64,000 bases of DNA from Glycomyces lechevalierae. GTDB taxonomy: Bacteria > Actinomycetota > Actinomycetes > Mycobacteriales > Micromonosporaceae. Shown piece by piece: positions 50,372 through 60,962 of this stretch. Location: contig NZ_JAPZVQ010000001.1 of NCBI RefSeq assembly GCF_027622945.1, positions 621,917-685,916 of the forward strand. The letters are read 5' to 3'. The translations under genes were made by a program, and so were the position numbers. The notes below the pieces were generated by a model. That model made no database searches, was not told the origin of the DNA, and worked only from the letters and a program-made list of their open reading frames with translations. Numbering within the stretch: position 1 is the first letter of the stretch; each line of letters opens with the position of its first letter.

Positions 50372-52044
50372 TGGGAGGCATCACCATCGACGCCACCGGC
50401 GCGCTCCTCGTCGCCGCCATGGTCGCGGCGCTCGCGCTGAGCTACAAGCCGCTCGGCGACTACATGTACCGGGTCGTCACCCGGGAGCACCACGGCACGT
50501 CGTTCAGCGGGAGAGTCGAGCGCGGGGTCTACCGCGCGATCGGCGTGCGGCCCAGCGCCGAGCAGCACTGGTCCGGGTACGCCCGCAGCGTGCTCGCCTT
50601 CTCGGCCGTGAGCATCGTGGTCCTGTACCTGTTCCAGCGCGTCCAGGGCCGGTTGCCGCTCGACAACGGCTTCGCCGGCCTCGAACCGGGCCTGGCGTGG
50701 AACACCGCGGTCAGCTTCACCACGAACACGAACTGGCAGGCCTACTCCGGCGAGTCCGCGATGGGCATCCTGATCCAGGCCTCCGGGCTCGCGGTGCAGA
50801 ACTTCGTGTCCGCAGCCGTTGGCATCGCCGTAGCGGTCGTTCTGGTGCGCGGCTTCGCCAGGAAGGCCACGGACAAGCTCGGCAACTTCTGGGTCGACCT
50901 CACCCGGATCGTGCTGTGGATTCTCCTGCCCATCAGCTTCGTCGCCGCGATCGTGCTGGTCGCGGGCGGCGTGGTCCAGAACCTCACCGATTTCACCACC
51001 ACGGCCAACGACCAGACCATCACGGGCGGGCTCGTCGCGAGCCAGGAGGCGATCAAGAACCTCGGCACGAACGGCGGCGGCTATTACAACGCGAACGCCG
51101 CGCACCCGTTCGAGAACCCGACGACCTGGACGAACTTCCTCATCGTCTACCTGCTGCTCGTCATCCCGTTCTCGCTGCCGCGCACGTTCGGGCGGATCGT
51201 CCGCGACAACCGGCAGGGCTTCGCGATCGTCTCGGTCATGGGCGTCATCGCCCTCATCTCGACCGCGCTCGTCATCGGCTTCGAGAAGATCGGCGCCGGC
51301 ACGGTGCCGCAAGCGGTCGGCGCGGCCATGGAAGGCAAGGAAGTGCGCTTCGGCATCCCCGACTCGGGGCTGTTCGCCGCCGCGACCACGCTGACCTCCA
51401 CCGGATCGGTGAACTCGTTCCACGACTCGTACACCTCCTTCGGCGGCGGTGTGCTCCTGCTCAACATGATGCTCGGCGAGGTCGCCCCCGGCGGCGTCGG
51501 CGCGGGACTGTACGGCCTGCTCGTGCTCGCAGTGATCACCGTGTTCATCGCCGGGCTCATGGTCGGGCGCACCCCCGAGTACCTGGGCAAGAAGATCGGC
51601 GCCCGCGAGATCAAACTCGCGAGCCTGTACTTCCTCGTCACGCCCGCGCTGCTCCTCGTCGGCGTCGCCGCCTCGATCGCGGTGCCGTCCAATCTCCACG
51701 CGATGCAGGAGGCGGGCCCGCACGGGCTCTCGGAGATGTTGTACGCCTTCGCGTCCGCGTCGAACAACAACGGCTCGGCGTTCGCCGGGTTCGGGGCGAA
51801 CACGCCCTGGTTCAACACCGCCCTGGGCCTGTGCATGATGTTCGGCCGGTTCCTGCCGATCATCCTGGTGCTCGCCCTCGCCGGGTCGCTCGCGAAGCAG
51901 ACGCCCGTGCCCGCCACCGCCGGGACCTTCCCCACCCACAAGCCCCTGTTCGTCGGCATGGTCGTCGGCGTGACGATCGTGCTCGTCGCGCTCACCTTCC
52001 TGCCCGTCCTCGCCCTCGGCCCCGTGGCCGAAGGGCTGCAATAG
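50371..52044 (+). CDS. kdpA: Potassium-transporting ATPase subunit A (KdpA)
   Basis: This 557-residue channel-like subunit selects and binds K+ in the KdpFABC complex. Its four selectivity-loop regions are visible: [48 protein letters not shown] and [17 protein letters not shown]. The start is the ATG that overlaps the kdpF stop; a GTG 30 nt upstream lies within kdpF. Length and topology match the family. Confidence 0.96.
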   Translation: MGGITIDATGALLVAAMVAALALSYKPLGDYMYRVVTREHHGTSFSGRVERGVYRAIGVRPSAEQHWSGYARSVLAFSAVSIVVLYLFQRVQGRLPLDNGFAGLEPGLAWNTAVSFTTNTNWQAYSGESAMGILIQASGLAVQNFVSAAVGIAVAVVLVRGFARKATDKLGNFWVDLTRIVLWILLPISFVAAIVLVAGGVVQNLTDFTTTANDQTITGGLVASQEAIKNLGTNGGGYYNANAAHPFENPTTWTNFLIVYLLLVIPFSLPRTFGRIVRDNRQGFAIVSVMGVIALISTALVIGFEKIGAGTVPQAVGAAMEGKEVRFGIPDSGLFAAATTLTSTGSVNSFHDSYTSFGGGVLLLNMMLGEVAPGGVGAGLYGLLVLAVITVFIAGLMVGRTPEYLGKKIGAREIKLASLYFLVTPALLLVGVAASIAVPSNLHAMQEAGPHGLSEMLYAFASASNNNGSAFAGFGANTPWFNTALGLCMMFGRFLPIILVLALAGSLAKQTPVPATAGTFPTHKPLFVGMVVGVTIVLVALTFLPVLALGPVAEGLQ

Positions 52045-52053
52045 GAGTCCGCA

Positions 52054-54177
52054 ATGGCATCCCCGACGGCCCGGAACGGACTGCTCGACCCGAAGCAATG
52101 GGTCAAGTCCACCCCCGCGGCGTTCCGCAAGCTCGACCCGCGCGTCATGTGGCGCAACCCGGTCATGTTCATCGTCGAGATCGGCGCAGCCTTCACGACC
52201 GTGCTCGCCGCCGTCGACCCGAGCGTGTTCGCCTGGACGATCACGGTGTGGCTGTGGCTGACCGTGCTCTTCGCCAACGCCGCCGAAGCGATCGCCGAAG
52301 GCCGCGGCAAAGCCCAGGCCGACTCGCTGCGCAAGGCCAAGACCGACACGGTCGCAAGGAAACTCGCCGACCAGGACCCGCGGATCGAATCGCCGCGGGC
52401 GGCGACGATCGAGGTCCCCGCGCCCGAGCTCAAGCGCGGCGACTACGTCCTCGTCGAAGCGGGCCAGACGATCCCGGGCGACGGCGACGTGGTCACCGGC
52501 ATCGCCAGTGTGGACGAATCGGCGATCACCGGCGAGTCCGCGCCCGTCATCCGCGAATCCGGCGGCGACCGCTGCGCGGTCATGGGCGGCACGAAAGTCC
52601 TCTCGGACTGGATCGTCGTCGAGATCACCGCCGAGCCCGGCAAGTCCTTCCTGGACAGGATGATCGCGCTCGTCGAAGGCTCCGAACGGCGCAAGACGCC
52701 CAACGAGATCGCCCTGAACATCCTGCTCGCGGCCATGACGATCATCTTCGTGCTCGCCGTGGTCACTATGCAGCCGGTCGCGATCTTCTCCAAGGACTAC
52801 ATGGCGGCGGCACCGAACACAGCAGTCCTGAATCAGGACGGCGTGACCGGCATCGTGCTGATCTCCCTGCTCGTGTGCCTGATCCCGACCACGATCGGCG
52901 CGCTCCTGAGCGCCATCGGCATCGCGGGCATGGACCGGCTCGTGCAGCGCAACGTGCTCGCCATGTCCGGCCGCGCGGTCGAGGCCGCCGGGGACGTGGA
53001 CACGCTGCTGCTCGACAAGACCGGCACCGTCACCTACGGCAACCGCCGCGCGAGCGCATTCCTCGCCGTCCCGGGCATCGCCGGGAGCCATCTCGCCGAC
53101 GCCGCGCAGCTCTCCAGCCTCGCGGACGAGACCCCCGAGGGCCGCTCGATCGTGGTGTACGCCAAGGAGGGCTACGGTCTGCGCGAACGGGACACCGGGG
53201 AGCTCGCCCACGCCGAGTGGATCGAGTTCGCCGCCCAGACCCGCATGTCCGGTGTGGATCTGGCCGAGCACGGCTCGGTGCACCGCATCCGCAAGGGCGC
53301 GGCCGCCGCCGTCATCGAATGGGTCAAGACCCAAGACGGCGACCCGGACCCGCGCGTCGACGAACTCGTGGACCAGGTCTCCCGCGAGGGCGGCACGCCG
53401 CTCGTCGTCGCCGAGCACCGGGACGGCGAGAGCGCCCGCGTCCTCGGCGTCATCTATCTCAAGGACGTCGTCAAGGATGGCATGGCCGAGCGTTTTAGTC
53501 GCTTGCGCGCCATGGGCATCCGCACCGTCATGGTCACCGGCGACAACCCGCGCACCGCGAAGGCCATCGCGGCCGAGGCCGGCGTGGACGACTTCCTCGC
53601 CGAGGCCAAGCCCGAGGACAAGATGGCGCTCATCAAACGCGAGCAGGAATCCGGGCGCATGGTCGCCATGACCGGCGACGGCACCAACGACGCGCCCGCG
53701 CTCGCCGCGGCGGACGTCGGCGTCGCCATGAACACCGGCACCTCCGCGGCCAAAGAAGCCGGGAACATGGTCGACCTCGACTCGGACCCGACGAAGCTCA
53801 TCGAGATCGTCGCCATCGGCAAGCAGCTCCTGATGACAAGGGGCGCTTTGACGACGTTCTCGATCGCCAACGACATCGCCAAGTACTTCGCGATCATCCC
53901 GGCGATCTTCGCCGTGATCTACCCCGGGCTCGACGCGCTCAACATCATGCGCCTCGCCAGCCCGGAGTCCGCGATCGTCTCGGCCGTCGTCTTCAACGCG
54001 ATCATCATCATCGCGCTGGTCCCGCTGGCGCTCAAGGGCGTCGCCTACAAGCCGGGCTCGGCCTCGTCGCTCCTGCGGCGCAACCTCCTGGTCTACGGCC
54101 TCGGCGGGATCATCACCCCGTTCATCGGCATCAAACTCATCGACCTCGTGGTCGCCCTCATCCCAGGGATGGCATAG
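52054..54177 (+). CDS. kdpB: Potassium-transporting P-type ATPase subunit B (KdpB)
   Basis: This 707-residue catalytic subunit couples ATP hydrolysis to potassium uptake. The phosphorylated Asp is in [13 protein letters not shown] (about D321), the actuator motif is ITGESAPV, and the hinge region is [26 protein letters not shown] lies 5 nt before ATG 52054, 9 nt after kdpA. Confidence 0.97.
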   Translation: MASPTARNGLLDPKQWVKSTPAAFRKLDPRVMWRNPVMFIVEIGAAFTTVLAAVDPSVFAWTITVWLWLTVLFANAAEAIAEGRGKAQADSLRKAKTDTVARKLADQDPRIESPRAATIEVPAPELKRGDYVLVEAGQTIPGDGDVVTGIASVDESAITGESAPVIRESGGDRCAVMGGTKVLSDWIVVEITAEPGKSFLDRMIALVEGSERRKTPNEIALNILLAAMTIIFVLAVVTMQPVAIFSKDYMAAAPNTAVLNQDGVTGIVLISLLVCLIPTTIGALLSAIGIAGMDRLVQRNVLAMSGRAVEAAGDVDTLLLDKTGTVTYGNRRASAFLAVPGIAGSHLADAAQLSSLADETPEGRSIVVYAKEGYGLRERDTGELAHAEWIEFAAQTRMSGVDLAEHGSVHRIRKGAAAAVIEWVKTQDGDPDPRVDELVDQVSREGGTPLVVAEHRDGESARVLGVIYLKDVVKDGMAERFSRLRAMGIRTVMVTGDNPRTAKAIAAEAGVDDFLAEAKPEDKMALIKREQESGRMVAMTGDGTNDAPALAAADVGVAMNTGTSAAKEAGNMVDLDSDPTKLIEIVAIGKQLLMTRGALTTFSIANDIAKYFAIIPAIFAVIYPGLDALNIMRLASPESAIVSAVVFNAIIIIALVPLALKGVAYKPGSASSLLRRNLLVYGLGGIITPFIGIKLIDLVVALIPGMA

Positions 54178-54179
54178 CA

Positions 54180-55094
54180 ATGGCACGTCTCCCGCGCTGG
54201 ATCCTCCAGCACTTCGTGGCGCTCCGGGCGCTGGCGGTCCTGACCGTCGTCACCGGCATCGCCTACCCGCTCGCGGTCCTCGCAGTCGCGCAGCTCCCGG
54301 GCCTGAACGGCAAGGCCGACGGCTCGCTCCTCACGGACGCGGACGGCAACGTGGTCGGCTCCTCGCTGATCGGGCAGTCGTACACCGACAACGACGGCGA
54401 AGCGCTCCTGGCGTACTTCCAATCGCGGCCTTCGGCGGCGGCCGGTGAGGACGGCGACTACGACCCGCTCGTCTCCGGGGCCTCCAACCTCGGCCCGGAG
54501 AACGTCGTCGACACGCTCCCCGACCCGGAACTGGGCTGGGACGACGACGAGAACGCCGCGAAGAGCCTGCTCACGCAAGTGTGCGAGCGTTCCTTCCAGA
54601 TCGGGGAACGCGAAGGCGTGGACGGCTCGCGGCCGTACTGCACCGACACCGGCGTGGGCGCGGTCCTGGGGGTCTTCTACTCCGAGGGCACCAGCGGCGA
54701 GGTCACCCGCGTGGTGAGCCTCAACGAGGAGTGCGGCACCGTCGCGGCGCCGTTCCTCGCCGAATACGAAGGCGTGCAGGTCGAATGCGCCGAATACGGC
54801 GAGGACTACGCGGCCGCGATCATCACGCCGGTCAGGGGCGACGCCCCCGACGAACCGGCGGTGCCGGCCGACGCCGTCACCGCCTCGGGATCGGGCCTCG
54901 ACCCGCACATCAGCCCCGAGTACGCCGAGCTTCAGGCCGCCCGGGTCGCCGCCGAGCGCGGCATGACCGTCACCGAGGTCCGAGACCTCATCGACGAGCA
55001 CACCAGCGGCCGGTTCCTCGGCTTCATCGGCCAACCCGCGGTGAACGTCGTCGAGCTCAACCTGGCCCTCGACGCGGCGTTCCCGCTCACCTAG
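54180..55094 (+). CDS. kdpC: Potassium-transporting ATPase subunit C (KdpC), enlarged
   Basis: This 304-residue subunit has the single N-terminal membrane helix ([19 protein letters not shown]), the conserved YFQSRPS and GASNLGP motifs, and the C-terminal [12 protein letters not shown] and [17 protein letters not shown]. Between GASNLGP (about 106) and VTASGSGLD (about 237) lies an acidic stretch of about 130 residues with four Cys residues, where typical KdpC has about 40. The extra part is probably extracytoplasmic. It starts 2 nt after kdpB. Confidence 0.92.
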   Translation: MARLPRWILQHFVALRALAVLTVVTGIAYPLAVLAVAQLPGLNGKADGSLLTDADGNVVGSSLIGQSYTDNDGEALLAYFQSRPSAAAGEDGDYDPLVSGASNLGPENVVDTLPDPELGWDDDENAAKSLLTQVCERSFQIGEREGVDGSRPYCTDTGVGAVLGVFYSEGTSGEVTRVVSLNEECGTVAAPFLAEYEGVQVECAEYGEDYAAAIITPVRGDAPDEPAVPADAVTASGSGLDPHISPEYAELQAARVAAERGMTVTEVRDLIDEHTSGRFLGFIGQPAVNVVELNLALDAAFPLT

Positions 55095-55136
55095 ATCCCG
55101 ACCCGGAAGCGGTCCCGAGCAATAGCGAGGATTCTC

Positions 55137-57689
55137 ATGGTTGTGACACGTGGCCGGCTACGGATCTACCTCGGGGCCGCTCCCGGCGTCGGCAAGACCT
55201 TCGCCGCGCTCGAAGAGGCCCACCGCCGGGCCGAGCGCGGCACCGACGTCGTGGTCGGCTTCGTCGAGACGCACGGCCGGGAGCGCACCGCCGACCTCGT
55301 CAAAGGCCTCGAGACCGTCCCCCGCCACACCATCGCGTACCGGGGCGGCCGGTTCGAGGAGTTCGACCTCGACGCCGTGCTCGCCCGCGCCCCCAAGGTG
55401 GCGCTCGTCGACGAGCTCGCCCACACCAACGTCCCCGGCTCGCGCAACGCCAAGCGCTGGGAGGACATCGACGAACTGCTGGACGCCGGCATCGACGTCA
55501 TCTCCACGGTGAACGTGCAGCACCTCGAATCCCTCAACGACGTCGTCGCCCAGATCACCGGCGTCCCCCAGCGCGAGACCGTCCCCGACGAGGTCGTGCG
55601 CCGCGCCGACCAGGTCGAACTCGCGGACATCACCCCCGAGGCCCTGCGCCGCCGCATGCTCCACGGCAACGTCTATCCCGCCGAGAAGATCGACGCCGCG
55701 CTCGCCAACTACTTCCGGGTCGGGAACTTGACCGCGCTGCGCGAGATCGCACTGCTGTGGCTCGCCGACAAGGTCGAGGACCAGCTCGAGCAGTACCGCG
55801 AAGACCAGCACATCACCGCCACCTGGGAATCCAAGGAGCGCGTCGTCGTCGCCCTCTCCGGCGGCGACGAAGGCGACACCTTGATCCGCCGCGCCGCGCG
55901 GATCGCCGCGCGCTCGGGCGGGGCGGACCTGAAAGCCGTGTACATCGCCTCGGGCGACGGCCTCACCAGCGCCCGCTCCGCCCGGAACCTGGCCCGGCAG
56001 CGGAACCTCGTCGAAGACCTCGGCGGCTCGTACCACCAGGTCGTGGGCGATTCGATCCCGGACGCGCTGCTGGAGTTCGCGCGCGGGGTGAACGCGACGC
56101 AGTTGGTTCTGGGGGCCTCCCGGCGCGGCCGGTTCGCGCAGCTCCTCTCGCGCGGCGTCGGCGTCACGGCCACCGCGAAGTCCGGGCCGATCGACGTCCA
56201 CCTGGTCACGCACGAGCGGGTGGCGAGCGTGAAGCACGCCCGCGCGGGCCGGGGACTCATCGACCAGAGCCGGCGGCGCCTCGGGATCGCCTTGGCGCTC
56301 TTGGGCATTCCAGCGCTGATGGCGGTGCTGGCGCCGCTGCACGGCGAGCTCTCGCTCACCACGATGATGCTCATCGTCCTCACCGCCGTCATGGGTCTGA
56401 CGCTCACGGGCGGCATGTGGCCGGCGCTGCTGGCCGCGCTGCTGGGGTTCGTGCTGCTGAACTTCTTCTTCACCGAGCCGTACTACACGTTCAAAGTGGA
56501 CGATCAGGAGCAGGTGATCGCCCTGTTCATCTTCGTGGCACTCGCCTTGGGCGGCGCGGGCGTGGTGAACGTGTCCGCCGCGCGGGCGCGGCTCGCCGCG
56601 CGCGCAAGCGCCGAGGCGCAGACCCTGGCGGCGCTCGCCGGCGACGTGCTCAGGGGCCGCAACCGGGTCGCAGACCTGCTGGAGCAGTTGCGGGTCACCT
56701 TCGCGCTGGACTCGGTGACGCTCCTGGAGCGGATCGAGCCGGGCGCGGGCCCGGCCGAGCGGCACGACCCGAAGCTGTGGCGGGCGGTGGCGCACGCGGG
56801 CGCGGCGTGCGCGAGTCCCGGTGCGGCCGAGAACGACCTGCCGATCAACGACGACCTGGCGTTGGCGCTGCGCGGGCACATCCTGGAGGCGAAGGACCGC
56901 CGGATCGCGCAGGCCTTCGCGATGCACGCGGCCGCCGCCCTGGAGCGCGAACGCCTTGCGCGGCAGGCGGAGGCGGTGCAGCGGCTCACGGACACGGACA
57001 AGCTGCGGACGGCCCTGCTGGCGGCGGTGTCGCACGATCTGCGCACGCCGCTCGCCTCGGTCCGGGTGGCGGTGAGCAGCCTCAAATCCGACGAGGCGCT
57101 GTTCACGGCCGAGGAGCGGGCGGAGCTGCTGGAGACGGCGGAGGCGTCGCTGGCGCGGTTGACGAGTCTGGTGGACAACCTGCTCGACATGTCGCGGCTG
57201 CAGGCGGGCGTGCTCGGGGCGCATCCGGTACCGATCGCGCTCGACGAGGCGGTGCCGTTCGCGCTGGACGAGATCGGCGAGGCGGCGGCGAAGGTGCGGC
57301 TGGACATCGGCGCGGACCTGCCGCAGGTGTCGTCCGACCCCGGTCTGCTGCAGCGCATCCTGGTGAACATCGTGTCGAACGCGCTGCGGTACAGCCCGCC
57401 GGGGCGGCCGCCGATCGTGAGCGCGAGCGTGGGCGGCGAGTTCTTGCAGCTCCGCGTGATCGATTCGGGCCCAGGCGTTCCCGATGAGGACCGCGAGACC
57501 ATGTTCACGCCGTTCCAGCGGCTCGGCGACCGGGACAACTCGACGGGCGTGGGACTCGGGCTGGCGCTCTCGCGCGGCCTGGCCGAGGCGATGGGCGGCA
57601 CGCTGCTGCCGGAGGCGACGCCGGGCGGCGGGCTGACGATGGTGCTGGCGCTGCCGCGGGCGGACCTGGAGGCCGAGTCGGGCGTGTAG
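55137..57689 (+). CDS. kdpD: Sensor histidine kinase KdpD
   Basis: This 850-residue sensor has the N-terminal KdpD domain with Walker A GAAPGVGKT (residues 13-21) and Walker B ALVDELAHTN, a universal-stress-like domain (about 235-370), four transmembrane helices (about 380-480), a GAF-like segment, the phospho-acceptor His in AVSHDLRTPLAS (about H633) and the ATPase boxes NALRYSPPG, DSGPGVP and GLGLALSRGL. It should phosphorylate KdpE to induce kdpFABC at low K+ or high osmolarity. No kdpE follows; the next gene is a TrkH-like channel. GAGG precedes ATG 55137. Confidence 0.95.
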   Translation: MVVTRGRLRIYLGAAPGVGKTFAALEEAHRRAERGTDVVVGFVETHGRERTADLVKGLETVPRHTIAYRGGRFEEFDLDAVLARAPKVALVDELAHTNVPGSRNAKRWEDIDELLDAGIDVISTVNVQHLESLNDVVAQITGVPQRETVPDEVVRRADQVELADITPEALRRRMLHGNVYPAEKIDAALANYFRVGNLTALREIALLWLADKVEDQLEQYREDQHITATWESKERVVVALSGGDEGDTLIRRAARIAARSGGADLKAVYIASGDGLTSARSARNLARQRNLVEDLGGSYHQVVGDSIPDALLEFARGVNATQLVLGASRRGRFAQLLSRGVGVTATAKSGPIDVHLVTHERVASVKHARAGRGLIDQSRRRLGIALALLGIPALMAVLAPLHGELSLTTMMLIVLTAVMGLTLTGGMWPALLAALLGFVLLNFFFTEPYYTFKVDDQEQVIALFIFVALALGGAGVVNVSAARARLAARASAEAQTLAALAGDVLRGRNRVADLLEQLRVTFALDSVTLLERIEPGAGPAERHDPKLWRAVAHAGAACASPGAAENDLPINDDLALALRGHILEAKDRRIAQAFAMHAAAALERERLARQAEAVQRLTDTDKLRTALLAAVSHDLRTPLASVRVAVSSLKSDEALFTAEERAELLETAEASLARLTSLVDNLLDMSRLQAGVLGAHPVPIALDEAVPFALDEIGEAAAKVRLDIGADLPQVSSDPGLLQRILVNIVSNALRYSPPGRPPIVSASVGGEFLQLRVIDSGPGVPDEDRETMFTPFQRLGDRDNSTGVGLGLALSRGLAEAMGGTLLPEATPGGGLTMVLALPRADLEAESGV

Positions 57690-57816
57690 CGGCCGTGTCG
57701 CGGCCACCGCTGCGCCGCCGTCGCACGCCGCGAAGTTATCCTGCAACCGGCGGCACGGACCCGTGCCGCGGACTCCGAACGACAGGTAGGCCGCCCTGCG
57801 ACCCGTCCCGCGCGCC

Positions 57817-59154
57817 GTGCTCGAAGCCTTCCTCCGGCATCCCGTCCGCATCGTCCCCGTCGCGTTCGCGGCGGTGATCCTCGCCGCGGCCGGGCTGCTG
57901 CTCCTGCCCGCCGCGCAGTCGACCGAGGGCGGGACCCGGTTCGTGGACGCGATGTTCACCGCCACTTCGGCGATCGCGGTCACGGGTCTGATCACTGTGG
58001 ACACGCCGACGCACTGGAGCGGGTTCGGCGAGGCCGTGATCCTGGTGTGCATGCAGCTCGGCGGCCTGGGCATCATGACGACGGCGGCGTTCCTCGGCAT
58101 GCTGGTGAGCCGCAAGCTGCGGTTGCGGTCGAAGCTGATGACGCAGGCCGAGCTGCATCCGTCGATCAGCTTGGGCGACATGCGGAGTGTGCTCCGGTTC
58201 ACGGTGGTCTACACGTTCGCCGTCGAGATCGCGGCCGCCGCGGTCCTGACCCTGCGGTTCCATGCGGCGTACGGCTTCGGTGCGGGCGAATCGATCTGGC
58301 ACGGGGTGTTCCACAGTGTCGCTGCGTTCAACAACGCCGGTTTCGCGCTGTTCAGCGATTCGATCATCGGTTTCGCGACCGACCCTTGGATCAGCCTGCC
58401 GCTGGCCTTCGGCACGATCCTCGGCGGGCTCGGCATCCCCGTGGTCTTCGAGCTCACGCGTCGGCGGCGGCTGCGGCGGTGGTCGCTGCACACGCAGATG
58501 ACCCTGTTCGGCACGGCGGTGCTGCTCTTCGGCGGCTGGCTCGTGCTGCTGGCGCTGGAGTGGTCGAACCCGGCGACGTTCGGGCAGTTCGCCTGGCACG
58601 ACCGGTTCCTGCCCGCGTTCTTCCAGTCGGCGGTGCTGCGCACGAGCGGGTTCAACTCGATCGACGTGGGGCAGTTGGGCGACGACTCACTGCTGGTCTC
58701 GATGGCGCTCATGTTCATCGGCGGCGGCTCGGCCTCGACGGCGGGCGGCATCAAGGTCACCACGTTCTTCCTGCTGATGTGGGTGATCTGGGCCGAGATC
58801 AGAGGCGAGCAGGACGCGGTGGCGTTCCGGCGGCGGCTGCCGACGCCGGTGGTGCGCGAGGCGCTCACCGTCGCCCTGGTCTACCTCGCGCTCAACGTCG
58901 CGGCCGTCCTGCTCATGCAGCGCTTCGAGCAGGACATCTCTTTGGCGCCCATCATGTTCGAGGTCGTCTCGGCGGCGGCCACGGTCGGCCAGTCCACCGG
59001 GATCACGTACGACCTCGGCGATCCGTCGAAGTGGCTGCTCGCCGTCGTCATGTACGGCGGGCGCATCGGCCCGGTCCTGTTCGCGACCTCGCTGGCGATG
59101 GCCACCCGCAAGCGCCTCTATCGCTTCCCGGAGACGCGTCCGCTCGTCGGGTGA
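57817..59154 (+). CDS. TrkH/KtrB family potassium uptake protein
   Basis: This 445-residue membrane channel has the four pore-loop repeats of the family, for instance ATSAIAVTGLITVDT, SVAAFNNAGFALFS, RTSGFNSIDVGQL and AATVGQSTGITYD, each with the filter Gly, and GGGSASTAGGIKVTTF before the third and fourth. It transports K+ (and perhaps Na+) together with a cytoplasmic TrkA/KtrA regulator, which is not encoded in this window. GTG 57817 is the most upstream sensible start, with no clear ribosome-binding site. The 3' end overlaps the convergent DUF389 gene by 37 nt. Confidence 0.9.
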   Translation: MLEAFLRHPVRIVPVAFAAVILAAAGLLLLPAAQSTEGGTRFVDAMFTATSAIAVTGLITVDTPTHWSGFGEAVILVCMQLGGLGIMTTAAFLGMLVSRKLRLRSKLMTQAELHPSISLGDMRSVLRFTVVYTFAVEIAAAAVLTLRFHAAYGFGAGESIWHGVFHSVAAFNNAGFALFSDSIIGFATDPWISLPLAFGTILGGLGIPVVFELTRRRRLRRWSLHTQMTLFGTAVLLFGGWLVLLALEWSNPATFGQFAWHDRFLPAFFQSAVLRTSGFNSIDVGQLGDDSLLVSMALMFIGGGSASTAGGIKVTTFFLLMWVIWAEIRGEQDAVAFRRRLPTPVVREALTVALVYLALNVAAVLLMQRFEQDISLAPIMFEVVSAAATVGQSTGITYDLGDPSKWLLAVVMYGGRIGPVLFATSLAMATRKRLYRFPETRPLVG

Positions 59155-60107
59155 CCCTCGAGTTCCGGGGAGCGCGGGATGATGTCGTGCTGCCCGAACC
59201 TGGCCCACATGGTCCGCTGGACGAACAGTGTGGCGATGCCCGCGACGATCATGCCGGCGAGGTTGACGCCGAGCTGGATCAGGGAGGCGCCCACCTCGTC
59301 CCAGTGCGCGAGCGCGATCGCGACGGCGATGTTCCCGGCCGCCGGGACCGTCGTGACGGAGATGAAGACGCCCACGAGCGCCGAGGACTTGCGGGCGGTC
59401 ATGGAGAGGATCCCGGCGACGCCCGCGAGGACGGCCACGACGAAGGACCACCGGTCGGGGTGGATGATGAAGCTGGTCAACGGCCGGTCGTCGAGCATGG
59501 TCGGCTCGATCCAGCCCATGAGGCGGCTGGCGATCGCGCACACCAGGGTGATCGAGACGGCGACCGCGAACCCGGCCGCGAGGGTGACCGCGGCCGCGCC
59601 GATGAGGCGCAGGTTCCGTTGCAGCACACCGAAGCACATGGCGGCCACGGGCCCGAAGTCCGGGCCGAGGACCATCGCGCCGACGATGAGGATGGGCTGG
59701 TCCAGGAGCGCGCCGATCGCCGCGATCTGCACCGCCAGCGCCAGGAACGCGAAGTAGGACCAGGTCATGCGGGTCTCGGCGGCGGTGCGGGCGGAGAGCT
59801 CCTCCCACACGACCGCGTCTTCGGCGTCGCCGGGGGTGATCTGCTCGGCGACCTCGGCGGCGGAGGAGATCGAGAGGTCGAGCTGCTCGACGCTGATGCC
59901 GCCGGTGTCCTTGAGGCCCAAGGCGCGCAGGTCCGCGAGGACCGAGTTCGCGCCCTCGCGGGCGACGTCGAACTCGACGACGTCGCCTTCGGGGTCGTAG
60001 GCGGCGCCGGGCAGCTTGAGCACATTGACCACGGCCGGGCAGTCGGCGGCGATCCGCAGCACCTCTTCGGTGCGGGCGGCGGGGCTGATCACGCGAACAT
60101 GCAACAC
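59118..60107 (-). CDS. DUF389 family membrane protein
   Basis: This 329-residue protein has an N-terminal soluble domain of about 110 residues (HVRVISPAARTEEVL...) and then about six membrane segments with AMVLGPDFGPVAAMCFG and SVTTVPAAGNIAVAIA, the pattern of DUF389. The function is unknown. The start GTG 60107 has GGGAG upstream at a long distance; the next codon is TTG. Its last 37 nt overlap the TrkH gene on the other strand. Confidence 0.85.
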   Translation of the reverse strand: MLHVRVISPAARTEEVLRIAADCPAVVNVLKLPGAAYDPEGDVVEFDVAREGANSVLADLRALGLKDTGGISVEQLDLSISSAAEVAEQITPGDAEDAVVWEELSARTAAETRMTWSYFAFLALAVQIAAIGALLDQPILIVGAMVLGPDFGPVAAMCFGVLQRNLRLIGAAAVTLAAGFAVAVSITLVCAIASRLMGWIEPTMLDDRPLTSFIIHPDRWSFVVAVLAGVAGILSMTARKSSALVGVFISVTTVPAAGNIAVAIALAHWDEVGASLIQLGVNLAGMIVAGIATLFVQRTMWARFGQHDIIPRSPELEGHPTSGRVSGKR

Positions 60108-60271
60108 GTACAGGATTCTCCCTCACCCGAGGGCGCCCGCGCGGGCCAGGTCAGGCCCGTTGCAGGCGCTCCTGCCGTCTGACGGTCCGCTCGATCCGGT
60201 ACCGCCAGGCGGCCTGCCGGCAGCGTGCGCGCATCAGGTTCACCGCCAACCGGTACCGCCAGATCACCGGT

Positions 60272-60691
60272 CTACTCGCTGTAGATGCGGACTTGGGCGT
60301 CGGGCGAGTCGACCTCCACGATCACCTCGTCGAGGTGGTTGACGAACTCCTCGAGTTCGTCGGGCTTGAGCTGGGTGAGGTCGAAGGGCACGCCGGACTT
60401 GGCGATCTCGGCGTTGGCCTTCTCGAGGGCCTGCGCGGGGACGAGGGCCGAGAGGCGCACGCCGGCGCGGAGCAGGGCGATGGGGACCCGGATGTTGACG
60501 CGGCCCGGCTCGCCGTTCTCGGTGTAGCCCACGACGAAGCGCAGGTACTTGGCCTTGGCCTTGGGGCGCTCGGTGGAGCCGGACGCGGGCGCTTCGCCGG
60601 GTTCGATGGCGGTGAGGAGCCGTTCGGCCTCGTCGGCGGTGATGCTGCCGGCGGCGAGCATGTCCAGGATGGCCTTGCGTTGTTCGTTCAT
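60272..60691 (-). CDS. SHOCT-like domain protein
   Basis: This 139-residue soluble protein starts with a SHOCT-like helical segment (RKAILDMLAAGSITADEAERLL) followed by a beta-rich domain (KYLRFVVGYTENGEPGRVNI). Similar modules occur in YvlB/LiaX-type envelope-stress proteins and at the C-terminus of DUF2089 proteins. It lies 13 nt downstream of the small membrane gene, in the DUF2089 operon, and repeats the helical motif found at the end of the DUF2089 protein. Confidence 0.75.
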   Translation of the reverse strand: MNEQRKAILDMLAAGSITADEAERLLTAIEPGEAPASGSTERPKAKAKYLRFVVGYTENGEPGRVNIRVPIALLRAGVRLSALVPAQALEKANAEIAKSGVPFDLTQLKPDELEEFVNHLDEVIVEVDSPDAQVRIYSE

Positions 60692-60704
60692 GGCGGTGCC
60701 TCTC

Positions 60705-60962
60705 TTAACGGATGGTCATGAGCAGGCCGAAGCGGCCCTGCTCGTAGTCGAAGTGGGAGCCGGGGAGGGCGGCGATGACGCGCCAGAGGCCGGCGTAGGT
60801 GGGGATGACCTTCATGTCGAAGATCAGGCAGGCGATGACGCCGCCGATGAGGGCCAGGAGCAGGATCGGCGAGAGCACGATCACGACGAGGAGCACGGGG
60901 ATCCAGAGCCGGATCGTGCGGTGGCCGGGGCGTTTGACGCGGAGCGTCACGAGGTGCGGCAT
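60705..60962 (-). CDS. Small membrane protein of the DUF2089 operon
   Basis: This 85-residue protein has one long hydrophobic segment, possibly two (LWIPVLLVVIVLSPILLLAL then GGVIACLIF), flanked by basic residues. The ATG at 60962 overlaps the TGA of the DUF2089 gene by 1 nt, hence it is coupled. I recognise no family; operon position suggests it is the membrane target or anchor of the flanking SHOCT-like and DUF2089 proteins. Confidence 0.72.
   Translation of the reverse strand: MPHLVTLRVKRPGHRTIRLWIPVLLVVIVLSPILLLALIGGVIACLIFDMKVIPTYAGLWRVIAALPGSHFDYEQGRFGLLMTIR

Noticed and set aside
50332..54186. Minus-strand open frame of about 1280 codons opposite kdpA and kdpB
   Set aside because: It has no domains, is dominated by Asp, Arg, Gly and His, and lies entirely antisense to unambiguous kdp genes.
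55158..58202. Minus-strand open frame of about 1000 codons opposite kdpD and TrkH
   Set aside because: It is antisense to strong coding sequence, without a ribosome-binding site or recognisable motif.
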